Assembly: GCA_031216915.1 (NCBI GenBank) | Contig: CM062289.1 | Span: 394,470,674 to 394,534,673 of the forward strand | DNA length: 64,000 nucleotides | From: Pictodentalium vernedei | Lineage: Eukaryota > Mollusca > Scaphopoda > Dentaliida > Dentaliidae | Reading direction: 5' to 3' | Shown: piece by piece, positions 35,054 to 45,615 of the stretch | Layout of the letters: the number at the start of each line of letters is the position of its first letter | Numbering within the stretch: the first letter of the stretch is position 1 | Program-made: the position numbers and the translations under genes | Notes under the pieces: generated by a model | What the model was told of the DNA's origin: nothing | What the model saw: the letters and a program-made list of their open reading frames with translations, nothing else | Databases searched by the model: none

Positions 35054-35302
35054 TTAACCCTTTACCCAACGCAGACGATATCAAAATTTATTATTTTAAA
35101 TATCATTTTTTCAAATTTTTCAAAAAATTTCAACAAAACCATATCATGTGACCCCTCGTTGGAACGAGCTCGACGAGCTCGTTCCAACGAGGGGTCACAT
35201 GATATGGTTTTGTTGAAATTTTTTGAAAAATAATATTTTTTCAGCTGCTGAATTTGCATATTACGCGGGCGGATGCGGGCGATTCGTTAGGTAAAGGGTT
35301 AA
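35054..35302 (+). mobile_element. TTAA hairpin MITE, type A (near-consensus copy)
   Basis: TTAA at 35054-35057 and 35299-35302. Inner arms are a perfect inverted repeat meeting at GAACGAGCTCGACGAGCTCG. This is the cleanest type A copy in the window and lies about 200 bp upstream of the archaemetzincin coding start. Confidence 0.95.
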
Positions 35303-35512
35303 CAAGGCAAACATATTGGAGGCGCAACTAAAATATGCATCAATCAAAGAATGTAAAAAGTTTCGGGCCTCTCTGAGTTGTATTAATTTTGGAAGACACT
35401 GGAAAGCAATAAAAATGTCCAATGAGGGCGTTCAAATTCAAAGAGGGATTGCCCGAGAATCAAAACACATTTTTTTTCAGCCTTGTATATACTTTTTATC
35501 TTTGCAGTTGGA

Positions 35513-36322
35513 ATGGGAAACTGTGCCGGTGTGTGTAAAAAAGAAGAATACTTTAAGGATTTAAAGTTCTTGATTGGAGATTTGTCAAACCTCACTCCTC
35601 ATGAAGAGTTTGTGTACATACTGGCCAAACAACACCTGGACATTAATAGGTCCGAGCAGTGTGTGAAAGAAAACTGCAACAAACCGTATGATTACAGTCG
35701 CGCGCCACGTTGTGCAGCGTTTGCGGTTGATTCCTATTTGACTGAGAATGGGGACACCTCTCGTGGTCCTGCAAGCGCAAAACTATTCGAACCGTTAAGC
35801 CGGAAACGACCCTTATTCAGTTACCAAACTTATGTAAGCTGGAAATCAAAGAAGGATATTCTGACTCCATGCGCCTGTTTGCGGCAGAAGAGGAAAGTTA
35901 TTTATGTGCAACTTCTCGGACCATTCCCTAAGTTTCTCTTTGACGCAAACATATTTTTAAACCTTAAGAAAATACTTGACAAGTTTTTTTGGCCTCTAAA
36001 TATAGTGTTTCTTCCCGAAGTGTCAAACTGGGTAATCTCAAAGAGGGAACATTCTAAAACCAAAAAACCTCAACTGTTGGCAGGCAGTGTGTATCGTAAG
36101 CTGGCATCGGTGTTGCCTAAAGACGGGTTGTGTATTGTAGGTATAACATGGACCGACCTTTATCCCTCTGAAGACTATAATTTTGTACTGGGAGAGTCCT
36201 CGGCCAGACATAAAGCTGGTGTGTTCTCTTTTGGTCGATTTGAGCCGAAGAAGATAGAACGTGATGGATTATGTGAGGATGTGGAATCGGTAACGCCAGA
36301 GGTGATGTGGAAATTTCTCAAG
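35513..36322 (+). CDS. Archaemetzincin metalloprotease, N-terminal exon
   Basis: This exon encodes residues 1-270 of an archaemetzincin (AMZ), a zinc metalloprotease family found in archaea and animals. Signature stretches include VIYVQLLGPFP, the CIVGITWTDLYPSEDYNFV segment and GVFSFGRF, which match animal AMZ2-type proteins in order. I start at ATG 35513 (G at -3 and +4), a few bases after an acceptor-like TTTGCAG (35501-35507), so a 5' UTR exon probably exists. The N-terminus MGNCAGVC has a Gly2 and nearby cysteines, compatible with myristoylation and palmitoylation; that is inference. The exon ends AAG before GTACGT (donor at 36323), phase 0, directly before the zinc-site exon at 38974. 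Joined length is 391 residues, within the range of animal AMZ proteins. Substrates of the family are poorly known. Confidence 0.93.
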
Positions 36323-37257
36323 GTACGTACTATAAGCTAAGCTAATCTCCATCCAACTCGATTGCTGGAACGTCATCGAAAAACGTCGCCATTCACTCTG
36401 CTCAAGATGTCTTCAGGCCAATCAACATGATAACTCCTCCCAACAATGACGTTTGATGACGTGAAAGCTGTTATGCTGTGACTGTAGTCACAAGGTCACA
36501 GATTAACATCATCAAACATCAAACGAAAGCCTCACGCGAAAACTAAAATTTCTCGATCTCGACACTTTTTTATCAATGGTAACTAAACAACAGTTATTTC
36601 TTAAATAAACGAAAACACACAAGCATGAGAGATGTCTTCTACAGGATTTCAATTTGGGGGGGGGGGGGGCTTAAGTAAGATATGGGGGCGGGGACAACAA
36701 GGTCGATATACCGAAGGCATCTCCCGAACGCAGCAGGCCTGAGCTAGAGGAGGATAGGGGAGGAGGAGGTTACGGGAGGAGGTAGTTCAGCGATCGGAAC
36801 GTAGTGACTATCCTCCTTGTTTCATATTTGGACGCCCTGGGGGCGATATCTGAGCGTTTCTACAACACCTGACATAATGTGTACTGTTGTGTTCCGTTTG
36901 CGGGTGTGATATTGGATGGGATAATCACGGTCAGATAGTAATTTGAAGTTTGATCATGGGGGAGGGGACAGGGAAAAGTTATGGCGGAGGCGAGGCACCC
37001 CTGTGGCGCCACCACTGGTTTGTTGTGTTCGTTTATTAAAAACAACAAAAGGAAACTTTGCTTTATTTTCTTCTGATGTCATAGGTGTTTTTTTCAACAA
37101 TTAATGTAAAAACACAATCTCTAAACAATGAGCCAAATGGGCGTTGATTTAGGTAGGTGCTACGGAATTACCGATAGAAATTCTTAATGGCGGATTATCT
37201 GTGAACCAGTTGCTTCTGATTAGTCTGCCATAAAAAGTCAAATTTCCTTTGGTAACT
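36323..37257. other. Archaemetzincin intron, 5' part, with hAT-type fragment
   Basis: About 36655-37015 resembles about 40578-40790 (GTAAGATATGGGGG, then CATATTTGGACGCCCTGGG and ATCTGAGCGTTTCT) and ends with CACCACTG, a hAT-like terminus. A G tract lies at about 36655-36670. No exon recognised. Confidence 0.55.
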
Positions 37258-37508
37258 TTAACCCTTTACCTAACATGAAAAGCAGACGACACTTGCAAAA
37301 AAAATTCTTGAATAACTAATTTTTTTCATTTTTTGTCTCAAAAACATAGGTTATGACCCCTCGTTGGAACGAGCTCGACGAGCTCCTTCCAACGAGGGGT
37401 CATAACCTATGTTTTTGAGACAAAAAATGAAAATATAATGAAAATTTATTGGCGATTTTTGAGAATAGCGCTGGCCGGGTTTGGCCGTTACGTTGGGTAA
37501 AGGGTTAA
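37258..37508 (-). mobile_element. TTAA hairpin MITE, type B (intronic)
   Basis: TTAA at 37258-37261 and 37505-37508. The GCAGACGACACTTGC arm is on the left and the GGCCGTTACG arm on the right, opposite to other copies. Inner arms carry AAACATAGGTTATGACCCC and its complement. Confidence 0.92.
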
Positions 37509-37786
37509 TAAACAAAAACAACAGACATATCCGAAAGCTGTCTGTTGTCGTCGTTTATTAAAAATAACAAAGGAAACTTGTTTTTTATTTTCTGCCGATG
37601 TCATAGATGTTTTCACAATAATAACTTGCTTATTAATTAGACCTTCCTCGTCTGTCTAGCAGTTTCAAGAGAGATAACTTCAGTCGATTTCGGAACGAGA
37701 AAAGTCAGGAATGCTTTATTTCCAGGCTTGTTTGTGCTCTCTGTTAGATAGAGTGAGTCACCCTGTCTTTACGGTCTTTACGGAGA

Positions 37787-38258
37787 TAGTACTGAACTGG
37801 TTAACCGGATAACCGGTTTGAAACCGGTTACCTACCTAACCCATTTGAAAAAAAAACGTCAACCGGTTATCCGAAATTTCGATAGTGATCGTCATTCCAT
37901 GGTTAAAATGTAATAAATCTGCCGCTTCTCCTTTGGGATAAATTACACCTTGAAGCAGCGCTGTATATATTGAGAAATAATCGACTTTGGCTTCATGACT
38001 TCGTTAATGATCGGCAATTTTCGTGAGTACTGAGTAACCGCAGAAACTATTCCGTAATATGTATACAAACGAACGTTGTCGAGAACTCGACAACGTTCGT
38101 TTGTATACACAACGGAATAGTTTCTGAGAATACTGCTTTCCAATTCCTATACTTTTTATCCCAGATTCGGTGAAATAATGGCTACCGATAACCGAATATT
38201 AACCGGTTATACCACTCGGTTAGCCGGTTGTGAAAATGAGCCAACCGTTTCAGCCCTA
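37787..38258. mobile_element. hAT-type foldback element, TAGNNCTGAAAC family
   Basis: An exact 8-bp duplication TACGGAGA flanks it (37779-37786 and 38259-38266). Ends TAGTACTGAACTGGTT and AACCGTTTCAGCCCTA are inverted repeats. The centre is a hairpin of GAAACTATTCCG...ACAAACGAACGTTGTCGAG and its complement. It lies in the archaemetzincin intron. A second copy is at 45616-46121. Confidence 0.9.
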
Positions 38259-38299
38259 TACGGAGACACTTTTTTCTGAAAACAGTACTGCAAAAAGTG

Positions 38300-38549
38300 T
38301 TAACCCTTTACCCAACGTAACGGCCAAAACCGGCAGCGCGATTCTCAAAAATCGCCAATGAATTTTTATTATTTTTTCATTTTTTGTCTCAAAAACATAG
38401 GTTATGACCCCTCGTTGGAACGAGCTCGTCGAGCTCGTTCCAACGAGGGGTCATAACCTATGTTTTTGAGACAAAAAATGAAAAAAATTAGTTATTCAAG
38501 ATTTTGTTTTGCAAGTGTCGTCTGCTTTTCATGTTGGGTAAAGGGTTAA
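38300..38549 (+). mobile_element. TTAA hairpin MITE, type B (intronic)
   Basis: TTAA at 38300-38303 and 38546-38549. Perfect centre TTGGAACGAGCTCGTCGAGC. It ends about 30 bp before the 59-bp splice-site repeats. Confidence 0.93.
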
Positions 38550-38576
38550 CGGTGGCCTTCCGCTGACGTAATAAAC

Positions 38577-38988
38577 AGCACTTACCATTATTGTGTCAAA
38601 TATTTTGTTTCTTTTCCAGGTGGCCACTCATGAATAGCACCTACCATTATTGTGTCAAATATTTTGTTTCTTTTCCAGGTGGCCACTCATGAATAGCACC
38701 TACCATTATTGTGTCAAATATTTTGTTTCTTTTCCAGGTGGCCACTCATGAATAGCACCTACCATTATTGTGTCAAATATTTTGTTTCTTTTCCAGGTGG
38801 CCACTCATGAATAGCACCTACCATTATTGTGTCAAATATTTTGTTTCTTTTCCAGGTGGCCACTCATGAATAGCACCTACCATTATTGTGTCAAATATTT
38901 TGTTTCTTTTCCAGGTGGCCACTCATGAATAGCACCTACCATTATTGTGTCAAATATTTTGTTTCTTTTCCAGGTGGCCACTCATGAA
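38577..38988 (+). repeat. Seven 59-bp tandem repeats of a 3' splice site and exon start
   Basis: Each unit contains CTACCATTATTGTGTCAAAT, the tract TTTGTTTCTTTTCCAG and then GTGGCCACTCATGAA, the first 15 bases of the archaemetzincin catalytic exon. The seven AG dinucleotides end at 38619, 38678, 38737, 38796, 38855, 38914 and 38973. Units are identical except that the first has CTTACC for CTACC-type spacing at its start. In the first six the exon copy continues TAGCACC, so splicing there would add Val-Ala-Thr-His-Glu and then stop. Only the seventh continues as true exon. It is a direct duplication of exon-edge sequence, not a CRISPR array. Confidence 0.97.
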
Positions 38989-39339
38989 ATATGTCATATA
39001 TTTGTGATGGATCATTGTTTCTTCTTCAAGTGTGCCATGAATGAAAGCACAAGTGTGGACGAGGCCATGTCACAACCATTTTACCTTTGTCCTGTTTGTC
39101 TTAGAAAACTGCAGAACGTGTGTCACTTCAGTGTATTAGACAGATACAGACTCTTGAAGGATGCACTGTCAGAGATTTCTTCTGAGTATCCATCGGACAA
39201 ATTTAGCGACACATTGACTTGGTTTGACAAGTGCATAAACTATATAGAGGAACAAACAGAGTTGTATCGGGAATTGAAGCCGCGTATATTGGAACAGGCG
39301 CTCTATGATCTCACATCCAAGTCCAGATCACCATCGTGA
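38974..39339 (+). CDS. Archaemetzincin metalloprotease, catalytic zinc exon
   Basis: It begins right after the seventh repeated acceptor (AG at 38972-38973) in phase 0 and ends in TGA at 39337-39339. The archaemetzincin core is present: HEICHIFVMDHC with three His ligands and the catalytic Glu, then FFFKCAM, and a second metal-site pair CPVC before LRKLQ. The usual Gly of HExxHxxGxxHC is Val here, a departure from the family pattern that may affect the turn between ligands. The C-terminal part (about 70 residues, DRYRLLKDAL onward) is helical and charged, as in other AMZ proteins. The gene therefore keeps all metal ligands and is probably expressed, but correct mRNA requires choosing the last of seven identical acceptors. 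Confidence 0.93.
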   Translation: MATHEICHIFVMDHCFFFKCAMNESTSVDEAMSQPFYLCPVCLRKLQNVCHFSVLDRYRLLKDALSEISSEYPSDKFSDTLTWFDKCINYIEEQTELYRELKPRILEQALYDLTSKSRSPS

Positions 39340-39691
39340 TTTAAACTGTTTTATAGAGATTAATACCATTATGTGGATGTACAAAATATGTATCCCAGTC
39401 GAGCTCCGGGTTCTAAGGGTAGATCACGTCGAGTCGAAGACGAGTCGCGATCTACTCTTAGAACCCGGAGTGTTTATCTTACAATACATATTGGGGGATA
39501 AGTCAAGAATCGGTAGACTAATACATAACGAACTATTTATTCGTACGGATGAACAAAAAGAAAAAAAAATGGAACTCACGCGAAAGGAACGTGCTTGTAT
39601 CCGACCCCCTGACACAAACATCAGTATCCGGAGGTCGGATACACGACAGCTGCGGGGTAAAGACAGACAAAATACATGTTGATTGGAAGAT
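39340..39691. other. Archaemetzincin downstream region with two hairpins
   Basis: A hairpin at 39404-39470 pairs CTCCGGGTTCTAAGGGTAGA with its complement. A second at about 39597-39648 pairs GTATCCGACC with GGTCGGATAC. Both probably lie in the 3' UTR or just after it. I see no clear AATAAA. Confidence 0.6.
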
Positions 39692-39941
39692 AAAACCCTT
39701 TACCTAACGAATCGCCCGCATCATCCCGCGTAATTTGGAAATTGGGCAGTTGAAAAAATTAAATTTTTCAAAATATTTCAACAAAACCATATCATGTGAC
39801 CCCTCATTGGAACGAGCTCATCGGGCTCGTTCCAATGTGGGATCACATGTTATGGTTTTGTTGAAGATTTTGGGAACAATTTATAAAACTAGTAATTAAA
39901 ATAATAAAATTTAATTTTCTCTGCGTCTGGTAAAGGGTTAA
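39692..39941 (-). mobile_element. TTAA hairpin MITE, type A (diverged)
   Basis: Left flank TAAAACCCTTTACC has lost the TTAA; right TTAA at 39938-39941 follows GGTAAAGGG. Centre TTGGAACGAGCTCATCGGGC. Confidence 0.85.
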
Positions 39942-40530
39942 AGGAGATTACGTTCCCTATATTGTATCTCTCTTTGATATGTGGTTCCAGAATCAACTCA
40001 AGAAATTGGACTAAGTGGGAGATCTGTGTGTTTGTACTTGCATGAATGTAATATCATATTGTCGATATCAAGAACATATTCCACCAGGTGTAGGGGTGGG
40101 TGTGGGGGGGGGGGGGGGGAGGCGAAGATGACCGATTGGTGAGGAGCGTAAACTAAGGCTGATTTGTCACGACTGTGATGGCTCCAATCTCGACTTACCA
40201 AATATTGCAACTGCATCATCAAGGCACGCCTTCGTTGAAGGCGTGCCTTGATGATGTAGTTGGAATTTTAATCTGTCGGAATTCTAGTTAAAAAACTCAA
40301 GACTTCTTTGAAATTTAATTGAGGATAAATAAAATATACATTTAGTTGTCATGACGCAACATAGTTTTAATAAACACGTACCGTACAGGTACTCCAAATT
40401 TGTAATGCTCGATTCGGGTACTGCAATCCTCCACTTGTATATATACACTCTAAAATCAGTTCGGTTGATTGGATTCATATTCACTCAACCCAGTTGATTT
40501 GGATTTATTTTTAACCCAATTACTTTTAGA
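39942..40530. other. Intergenic with hairpin and G tract
   Basis: A G tract lies at about 40105-40119. A perfect 20-bp-stem hairpin lies at about 40214-40256 (CATCATCAAGGCACGCCTTC and its complement). No gene. Confidence 0.55.
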
Positions 40531-40860
40531 GCAGTGACGGCCCTAGGATTTCGATTTAAGGGAGGAGGGGGAGGCTGGGGGGGGGGGGGGGGTAAGTAAG
40601 ATATGGGGGATCTGAGGTCGAGATGCCGAAGACCTGAGCTGGGGAAGGTATGGGAAGGGTTCCCCCTCCCCCACCCGTTGGTGGGAGTATGGGGGATTGC
40701 CCCGGGAAAAAAAAATCATATTTGGACGCCCTGGGAGCTATATCTGAGCGTTTCTGCAACACCTGACGTGGTCTTCAAAGTCCTCCAGATTGTGTCTAAA
40801 ATTGGGCGCACATCTTGCCTTGATGATGTCACTAAGTTGGAATATTAGTCGGTCGGGGGT
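40531..40860. repeat. hAT-like fragment related to the archaemetzincin intron repeat
   Basis: It starts with CAGTGACGGCCCTAGG, a hAT-like terminus, and shares GTAAGATATGGGGG and CATATTTGGACGCCCTGGG with about 36655-36850. Its right end is not defined. Confidence 0.45.
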
Positions 40861-40998
40861 GAAAATTAAAACAACTCCAGCCGTATTGAAATTTCTAAGT
40901 GAATAAATAAAATAAGCATGAAGTAGTCGTGACGTACCTTCTTATTTAATTAACCCACACCCTACCGGTACTCCAAATTGGTCATGCTGGGCCCCAAC

Positions 40999-41379
40999 CA
41001 GGGACGCCGGAAGCACGGGGGCAGAGGGGGCAGTTGCTCTTCCTGTCTTCGGACCACTGTGGCGAGAGGGGGCAGACAATGTTCTTCCAAGGTTCGTCAC
41101 TCAATTTTTTTTCAAGGATTTATTCTCGAAAGTAAAGCTAAAATACACCCCAAATCTGTTCTGGGAGCTTTCAAAATCCAATGTGGGAGTTTTGGGAGTA
41201 GGTGCTCCCTCCATAGTAAAGCTAAAATACACCCCGGATCCGTTCTGGGTGCTTTTAAAATTCAATATGGGAGTTTGGGAGGAGGTGCCCCCCCCCCCCC
41301 CTCCCGATGCTTCCAGTGCGAGTAAATGCCCCTTTCCCGAGGTATGACCCCCTGCCCTGAAGTGCTTCTGGCGCCGCTG
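40999..41379. mobile_element. hAT-type element with 8-bp target duplication
   Basis: GCCCCAAC at 40991-40998 and 41380-41387 is an exact duplication. Ends CAGGGACGCCGGAAGCAC and GTGCTTCTGGCGCCGCTG are inverted repeats of about 18 bp. Inside, a segment with AAAGCTAAAATACACCCC is present twice (about 41137 and 41216). No transposase. Confidence 0.88.
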
Positions 41380-41455
41380 GCCCCAACAGCCCGAATTGGG
41401 CACTACAGACCGTCTGTGGATGTGACACATGCCCAAGTATCAAATCTATAATCTT

Positions 41456-41697
41456 TTAACCCTCTACCCAACGTAACGGTCAAAACCGGCCAGCGCTATT
41501 CTCAAAAATCACCAAATAATTTTTTTCATTATTTATTCATTTTTTGTCTCAAAAACATAGGTTATGACCCCTCGTTGGAACGAGCTCGTTCCAATGAGGG
41601 GGCATAACCTATGTTTTTGAGACAAAAAAATTAGTTATTCAAGTTTGGGTTTTTTTTGGAAAGTGCCGTCTGCTTTTCATATTAGGTAAAGGGTTAA
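41456..41697 (+). mobile_element. TTAA hairpin MITE, type B
   Basis: TTAA at 41456-41459 and 41694-41697. The central palindrome is shortened to GGAACGAGCTCGTTCC. Confidence 0.9.
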
Positions 41698-42277
41698 GAA
41701 AGTACACGATTACTAGCAAGAGAGTACTGATAGACTTCGACTCCAATCCTTACGAAATGTCCTGACTGGAAAAAGTATGGGGGGGGGGGGGGTGCTCCCC
41801 ATCAAGCCCCCATTAGCGACGCCCCCGAATTTTATGCAGATGAGCAGAGTAAACGGGTTAATCTCATAGGTAATTCTAAACATACTTTCTTGTACCTTGT
41901 GTAAGCACTTGTCTGTGGACGAACGAAATGTCTGTCGCAGTTTCTCATAAACTATCTGCTCAGGTAAAACAGACCAGAAGTGAAAATATTCGTCGGATCA
42001 AATATCCAACCCCACGGATGGCTACGATGATTTTGCTGTAAGCCACTACCAGCGCGTCTGTATCGTTTTTTTCGGTGGTGTTGGTAGTGGTTGTTCTCCA
42101 TGTTTATAAGCTTTTCACATCTCTGCCTCAGGGGAATCAGTACCTCATTCTTCACAGACAGGGATATGGCTAGAGGGTTTCAGCTGGGGGTGGGGGGGGG
42201 GGAGGATGCCACCGGTGTAAATTCCAACTGTGAGTGGTTTCGATAGGTGGTTGCACTGCAGCGCTGGGTGATATCTT
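41698..42277. other. Intergenic, G tracts
   Basis: G runs lie near 41778-41791 and 42187-42202. Nothing else recognised. Confidence 0.45.
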
Positions 42278-42528
42278 TTAACCCTTTACCCAACGAATCG
42301 CCCGCATCCGCCCGCGTAATATGCAAATACAGCTGCTGAAAAAATATTATTTTTCGAAAAAATTTCAGCAAAACCATATCATGTGACCCCTCTTTGGAAC
42401 GAGCTCGTCGAGCTCGTCCCAAAGAGAGGTCACATGATATGGTTTTGTTGAAACTTTTTTTAAAAAATTTAAAAAAATGGTATTTAAAATAATGTATTTT
42501 GAAATCGTCTGCGTTGGGTAAAGGGTTA
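42278..42528 (-). mobile_element. TTAA hairpin MITE, type A
   Basis: TTAA at 42278-42281; right flank TTAT at 42525-42528. Left arm is the CGCCCGCATCCGCCCGCG version. Centre GGAACGAGCTCGTCGAGCTC. Confidence 0.9.
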
Positions 42529-43678
42529 TGAACCCTTCTGAAAATTTTCACTAGTCCTGAAACGGAAAAAGCACCATTTATAATGTGCCTGGGTCAGAAA
42601 ATTTACCGGATTGATGTCAGAGTCGAAATTTTGAGGCCATGTCAATTTTAGAGTAGGAAATTTGAAACTCAAGTTTCCAGTTGGAAATAAAAGGTCAAAA
42701 TTTCTCATCATTAGTTGGAATTTTAATATTTTTCATGAACAATGTTAATTTATTGAATTTCCAACTATTTGATTTTTGACCTCGGAATTTCCAGCTATTG
42801 AAAAAAATACTAGCTGGGAGGGGGGGGGCGAGACCCCCCCCCCCCCCCACACACACACCATCCTGTCGCCACATCCCTGTTCGCAGAGGTGCTCCCACCG
42901 AAGAAAAGGACAGAGAGATACAAGGATATCTCGTTATCATAGCTGAGAGGTTACTTCCAGCATACGTACTATTGAGTCTAGTGCTGTTCTTTTTGCCACT
43001 TCTTGTGGATGCACCTGTTACCATTATCACCGATACTGCTATAGCTATTACTGTTTACTTCTAATGATAATATCACATCTGATCCCTCCCATTTACAGGG
43101 TTTTACTCCTAATTCTACTAGCACTAGTTCCACTGCTACCGTCCACTCCCTTCACATTACCAGTCCAGACTGCCCCAGAGTTATTAGTTTACCATCACCA
43201 ACTTTCCGCTTTTTAACTGTAGATAAGAGAGAAACAAAGGGATGCCTGCCTCGAGATTATCTCACTCTATGCCTCTTTCGACCTCATTTGGATCTCTGTG
43301 TGTACAGGGATGTTGCCACCATTCGTCAAATTTACAATTATTACAAATTCGAAGCCCCCAAAAGGTTTCGATCCATTGACATTCACGTTACGTTAGGTAA
43401 AGTGTTAACCTTACTTGTTCTAGTGAGAGACACCCGCAGAGTGTGCCTTAGTCCAACCTTGGCCCACTGTGCGTTATATCATTTTTCGGGTCGCCCGCCC
43501 TACTTTAGACTAAGTGCGCCTTTATCCGTTGTGAACTTGACTGAGGTCCCCGGCTGTTGGATGATACACACCTGGTTCTCCGGTTTTCGCCACCCGTAAT
43601 AGCTGCTCAGCCATATCGACAGTGGGGGGGGGGGGGGGGGGGGGTGCAAGATGCCTACCACCGTAACCTGCTCTCAAA
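42529..43678. other. Intergenic with G/C tracts and a MITE end relic
   Basis: G and C runs lie at about 42820-42849 and 43624-43645. ACGTTACGTTAGGTAAAGTG plus TTAA at about 43386-43409 is a leftover type B terminus. No gene recognised. Confidence 0.45.
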
Positions 43679-44260
43679 TAAGGATGTCACGATTTTTGAA
43701 TTTAGGAATCGATTAATCGTCGCACATAATCGATAATAATCGATTTTTCGTACCTAGATGACCCCCACCCCTCTTCCTCTGTTTGAAGTCGTTAAAAATG
43801 AAGTTCAAGTCAATTGACCTACCTCAAGTAAACAACGAAGATGATCCTCTTTTAGGTGCATTCAAAGCTTCAATGTTCTGAACTTTTGAACCGTCAGTGT
43901 AATAATCAAGACCGGTCGTCGTTTGATGTTCTGAACTTTTGAACCGTTAGTGTAATAATCGAGACCGGTCGTCAGTTGCAAACTTCGCAACTGACGACCG
44001 GTCTTGATTATTACACTGACGGTTCAAAAGTTCAGAACCTCAAAGCTTTGACTGTTCCGAAAAGTCAAATACTTTTAATGGCTTCTTGGGGTTTAATGTC
44101 GACGTTCTTGACTTTTTATCTACAGAAAAGTTTTTTCATCAATTTTTGTTTAATTATTAAACGTTTAAAACGGGGTCAAATTTACCGATTCTTCGACAAC
44201 GAAACATGCTAATTGATTTCGGCATGACCGATCGACAGTCGATTAATCGTTACACCTCTA
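43679..44260. mobile_element. hAT-like foldback element with CGATTAATCG termini
   Basis: The left end (AAGGATGTCACGAT...CGATTAATCG) and the complement of the right end (TAGAGGTGTAACGATTAATCG) are inverted repeats of the style found in hAT elements. The interior holds a palindrome in which GTGTAATAATCGAGACCGGTC (about 43950) and a second tandem copy of that arm (about 43898) face the complement at about 43983-44036. No target duplication seen. Confidence 0.65.
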
Positions 44261-45296
44261 CCCAAATTTCGGTTGTAAAAATATACTTTAATTTATTATG
44301 TAATATTGTGGACTTAGCGCCACAAAAGATTGAACAGTGTTGACTTTCTTGAGTCGTACGATATCTTTTGACATTCAGTTGGGTGTTCATGTGAATAAAA
44401 CAACTCTTTACAGCATTTATTTGTCCTTTTTTTATTATAACGTAAATTGAATACCGCGATTTTTACAAGCTCAATGCATCGTTGTGAGGTGCAAGAAACT
44501 GGTTTTCTATCTACATTTTATTGTACATTTGACAGCATGTAAATGACATAATAACTTGAAGTTTTTTTGTGGAGTGAGATAAAGCATCGTATTACCTCAT
44601 CATTCAAAGTTCAACTTTTCTGACCACCTGAAATACTCCATGTGATCTGATCTAAAATTTGGCGATAGACTGGTTCCAGGCCATAATGGCGTCAAGTTCG
44701 TTTAAACCTTTGACTGGTGTCTTGAGAGCCTGGGAAAGCCTACGTAGCTGCCCATGATGTTTAGCATTGTTAAACGAGCGTAAAAGCTTGGCTTGCCCAA
44801 AGACGTATGTTTCGGCATAAAACTATCAAATTAGTCATAGCCTTCTGAAATGCGGTCGTAAAAGCCCTGGCAGTCTGCTGGGACATTGCTGGTGGACGTG
44901 GCTAATTTTTGACTACTCTATATACTCCTTGTCTGAACATAAAGCAAAATATGTACAAATGTAAGAAAAGAAAAATGCTTTGAAGGTGTGCATGCATATC
45001 TTAACCCGTTGAACACGAGAGAACGTTTTCCGATCCAGGAAACGATACGTCATAATTGCATTCTGTATAGGATGGCTGCTAATTGAACGCATGGGGTAGA
45101 ACAATTAATATTTCTCATTACAGAGTTATGGGCCTTAATTTGTCAATTTTTACAAATTTTGAGCTCGTCAGCGCAATAACTTGAACAAACGTTCTCCCGG
45201 GTGAAAAGTCGGAAAAATTCAACAAGGTTTGTTGATGTCGTACATCCGTATACCAACCGGGTTGTATTCTGCCTGCATTTATACCACGATTAAACT
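44261..45296. other. Intergenic with one arm of a dispersed repeat
   Basis: About 44968-45085 (GCTTTGAAGGTGTGCATGC ... GGATGGCTGCTAATTGAACG) is the complement of about 47798-47915. No gene recognised. Confidence 0.55.
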
Positions 45297-45546
45297 TTAA
45301 TCCTTTACCCAACACAGACGATATGAAAATTTATTATTTTATATATAATTTTTTTCAATGCTTCGAAACATTTCAACAAAACCATATCATGTGACCCCTC
45401 ATTGGAACGAGCTCGACGAGCTCGTTCCAAAGAGGGGTCACATGACATGGTTTTGTTGTAATTTTTTAAAAAACAGGGTTTTTTTTAGCTGCTGAATGTG
45501 CATATTACGTGGGCGAATGTGACCGATTCGTTGTGTAAAGGGTTAA
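45297..45546 (+). mobile_element. TTAA hairpin MITE, type A
   Basis: TTAA at 45297-45300 and 45543-45546. Left terminus TCCTTTACCCAACAC, right TTGTGTAAAGGG. Centre GGAACGAGCTCGACGAGCTC. Confidence 0.9.
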
Positions 45547-45615
45547 TTAAGTGAATAAAACTGATATTTTTTATTTTTCTACTTTCTTGCGTGACACATT
45601 GAATACACACAGCAG

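Noticed and set aside
35045-35259. Similar open frames on both strands of the TTAA elements (here and at 18089-18286, 20419-20616)
   Set aside because: They arise from the palindrome, so both strands give nearly the same peptide; copies elsewhere break the frame. Not genes.
38577-38988. 59-bp repeats as a CRISPR array
   Set aside because: Units are contiguous without unique spacers and contain splice-site and exon sequence of an animal gene.
43288-43599. 103-residue plus-strand frame
   Set aside because: It contains a leftover TTAA-element terminus (about 43386-43409), so it cannot be an intact gene; no domain seen.
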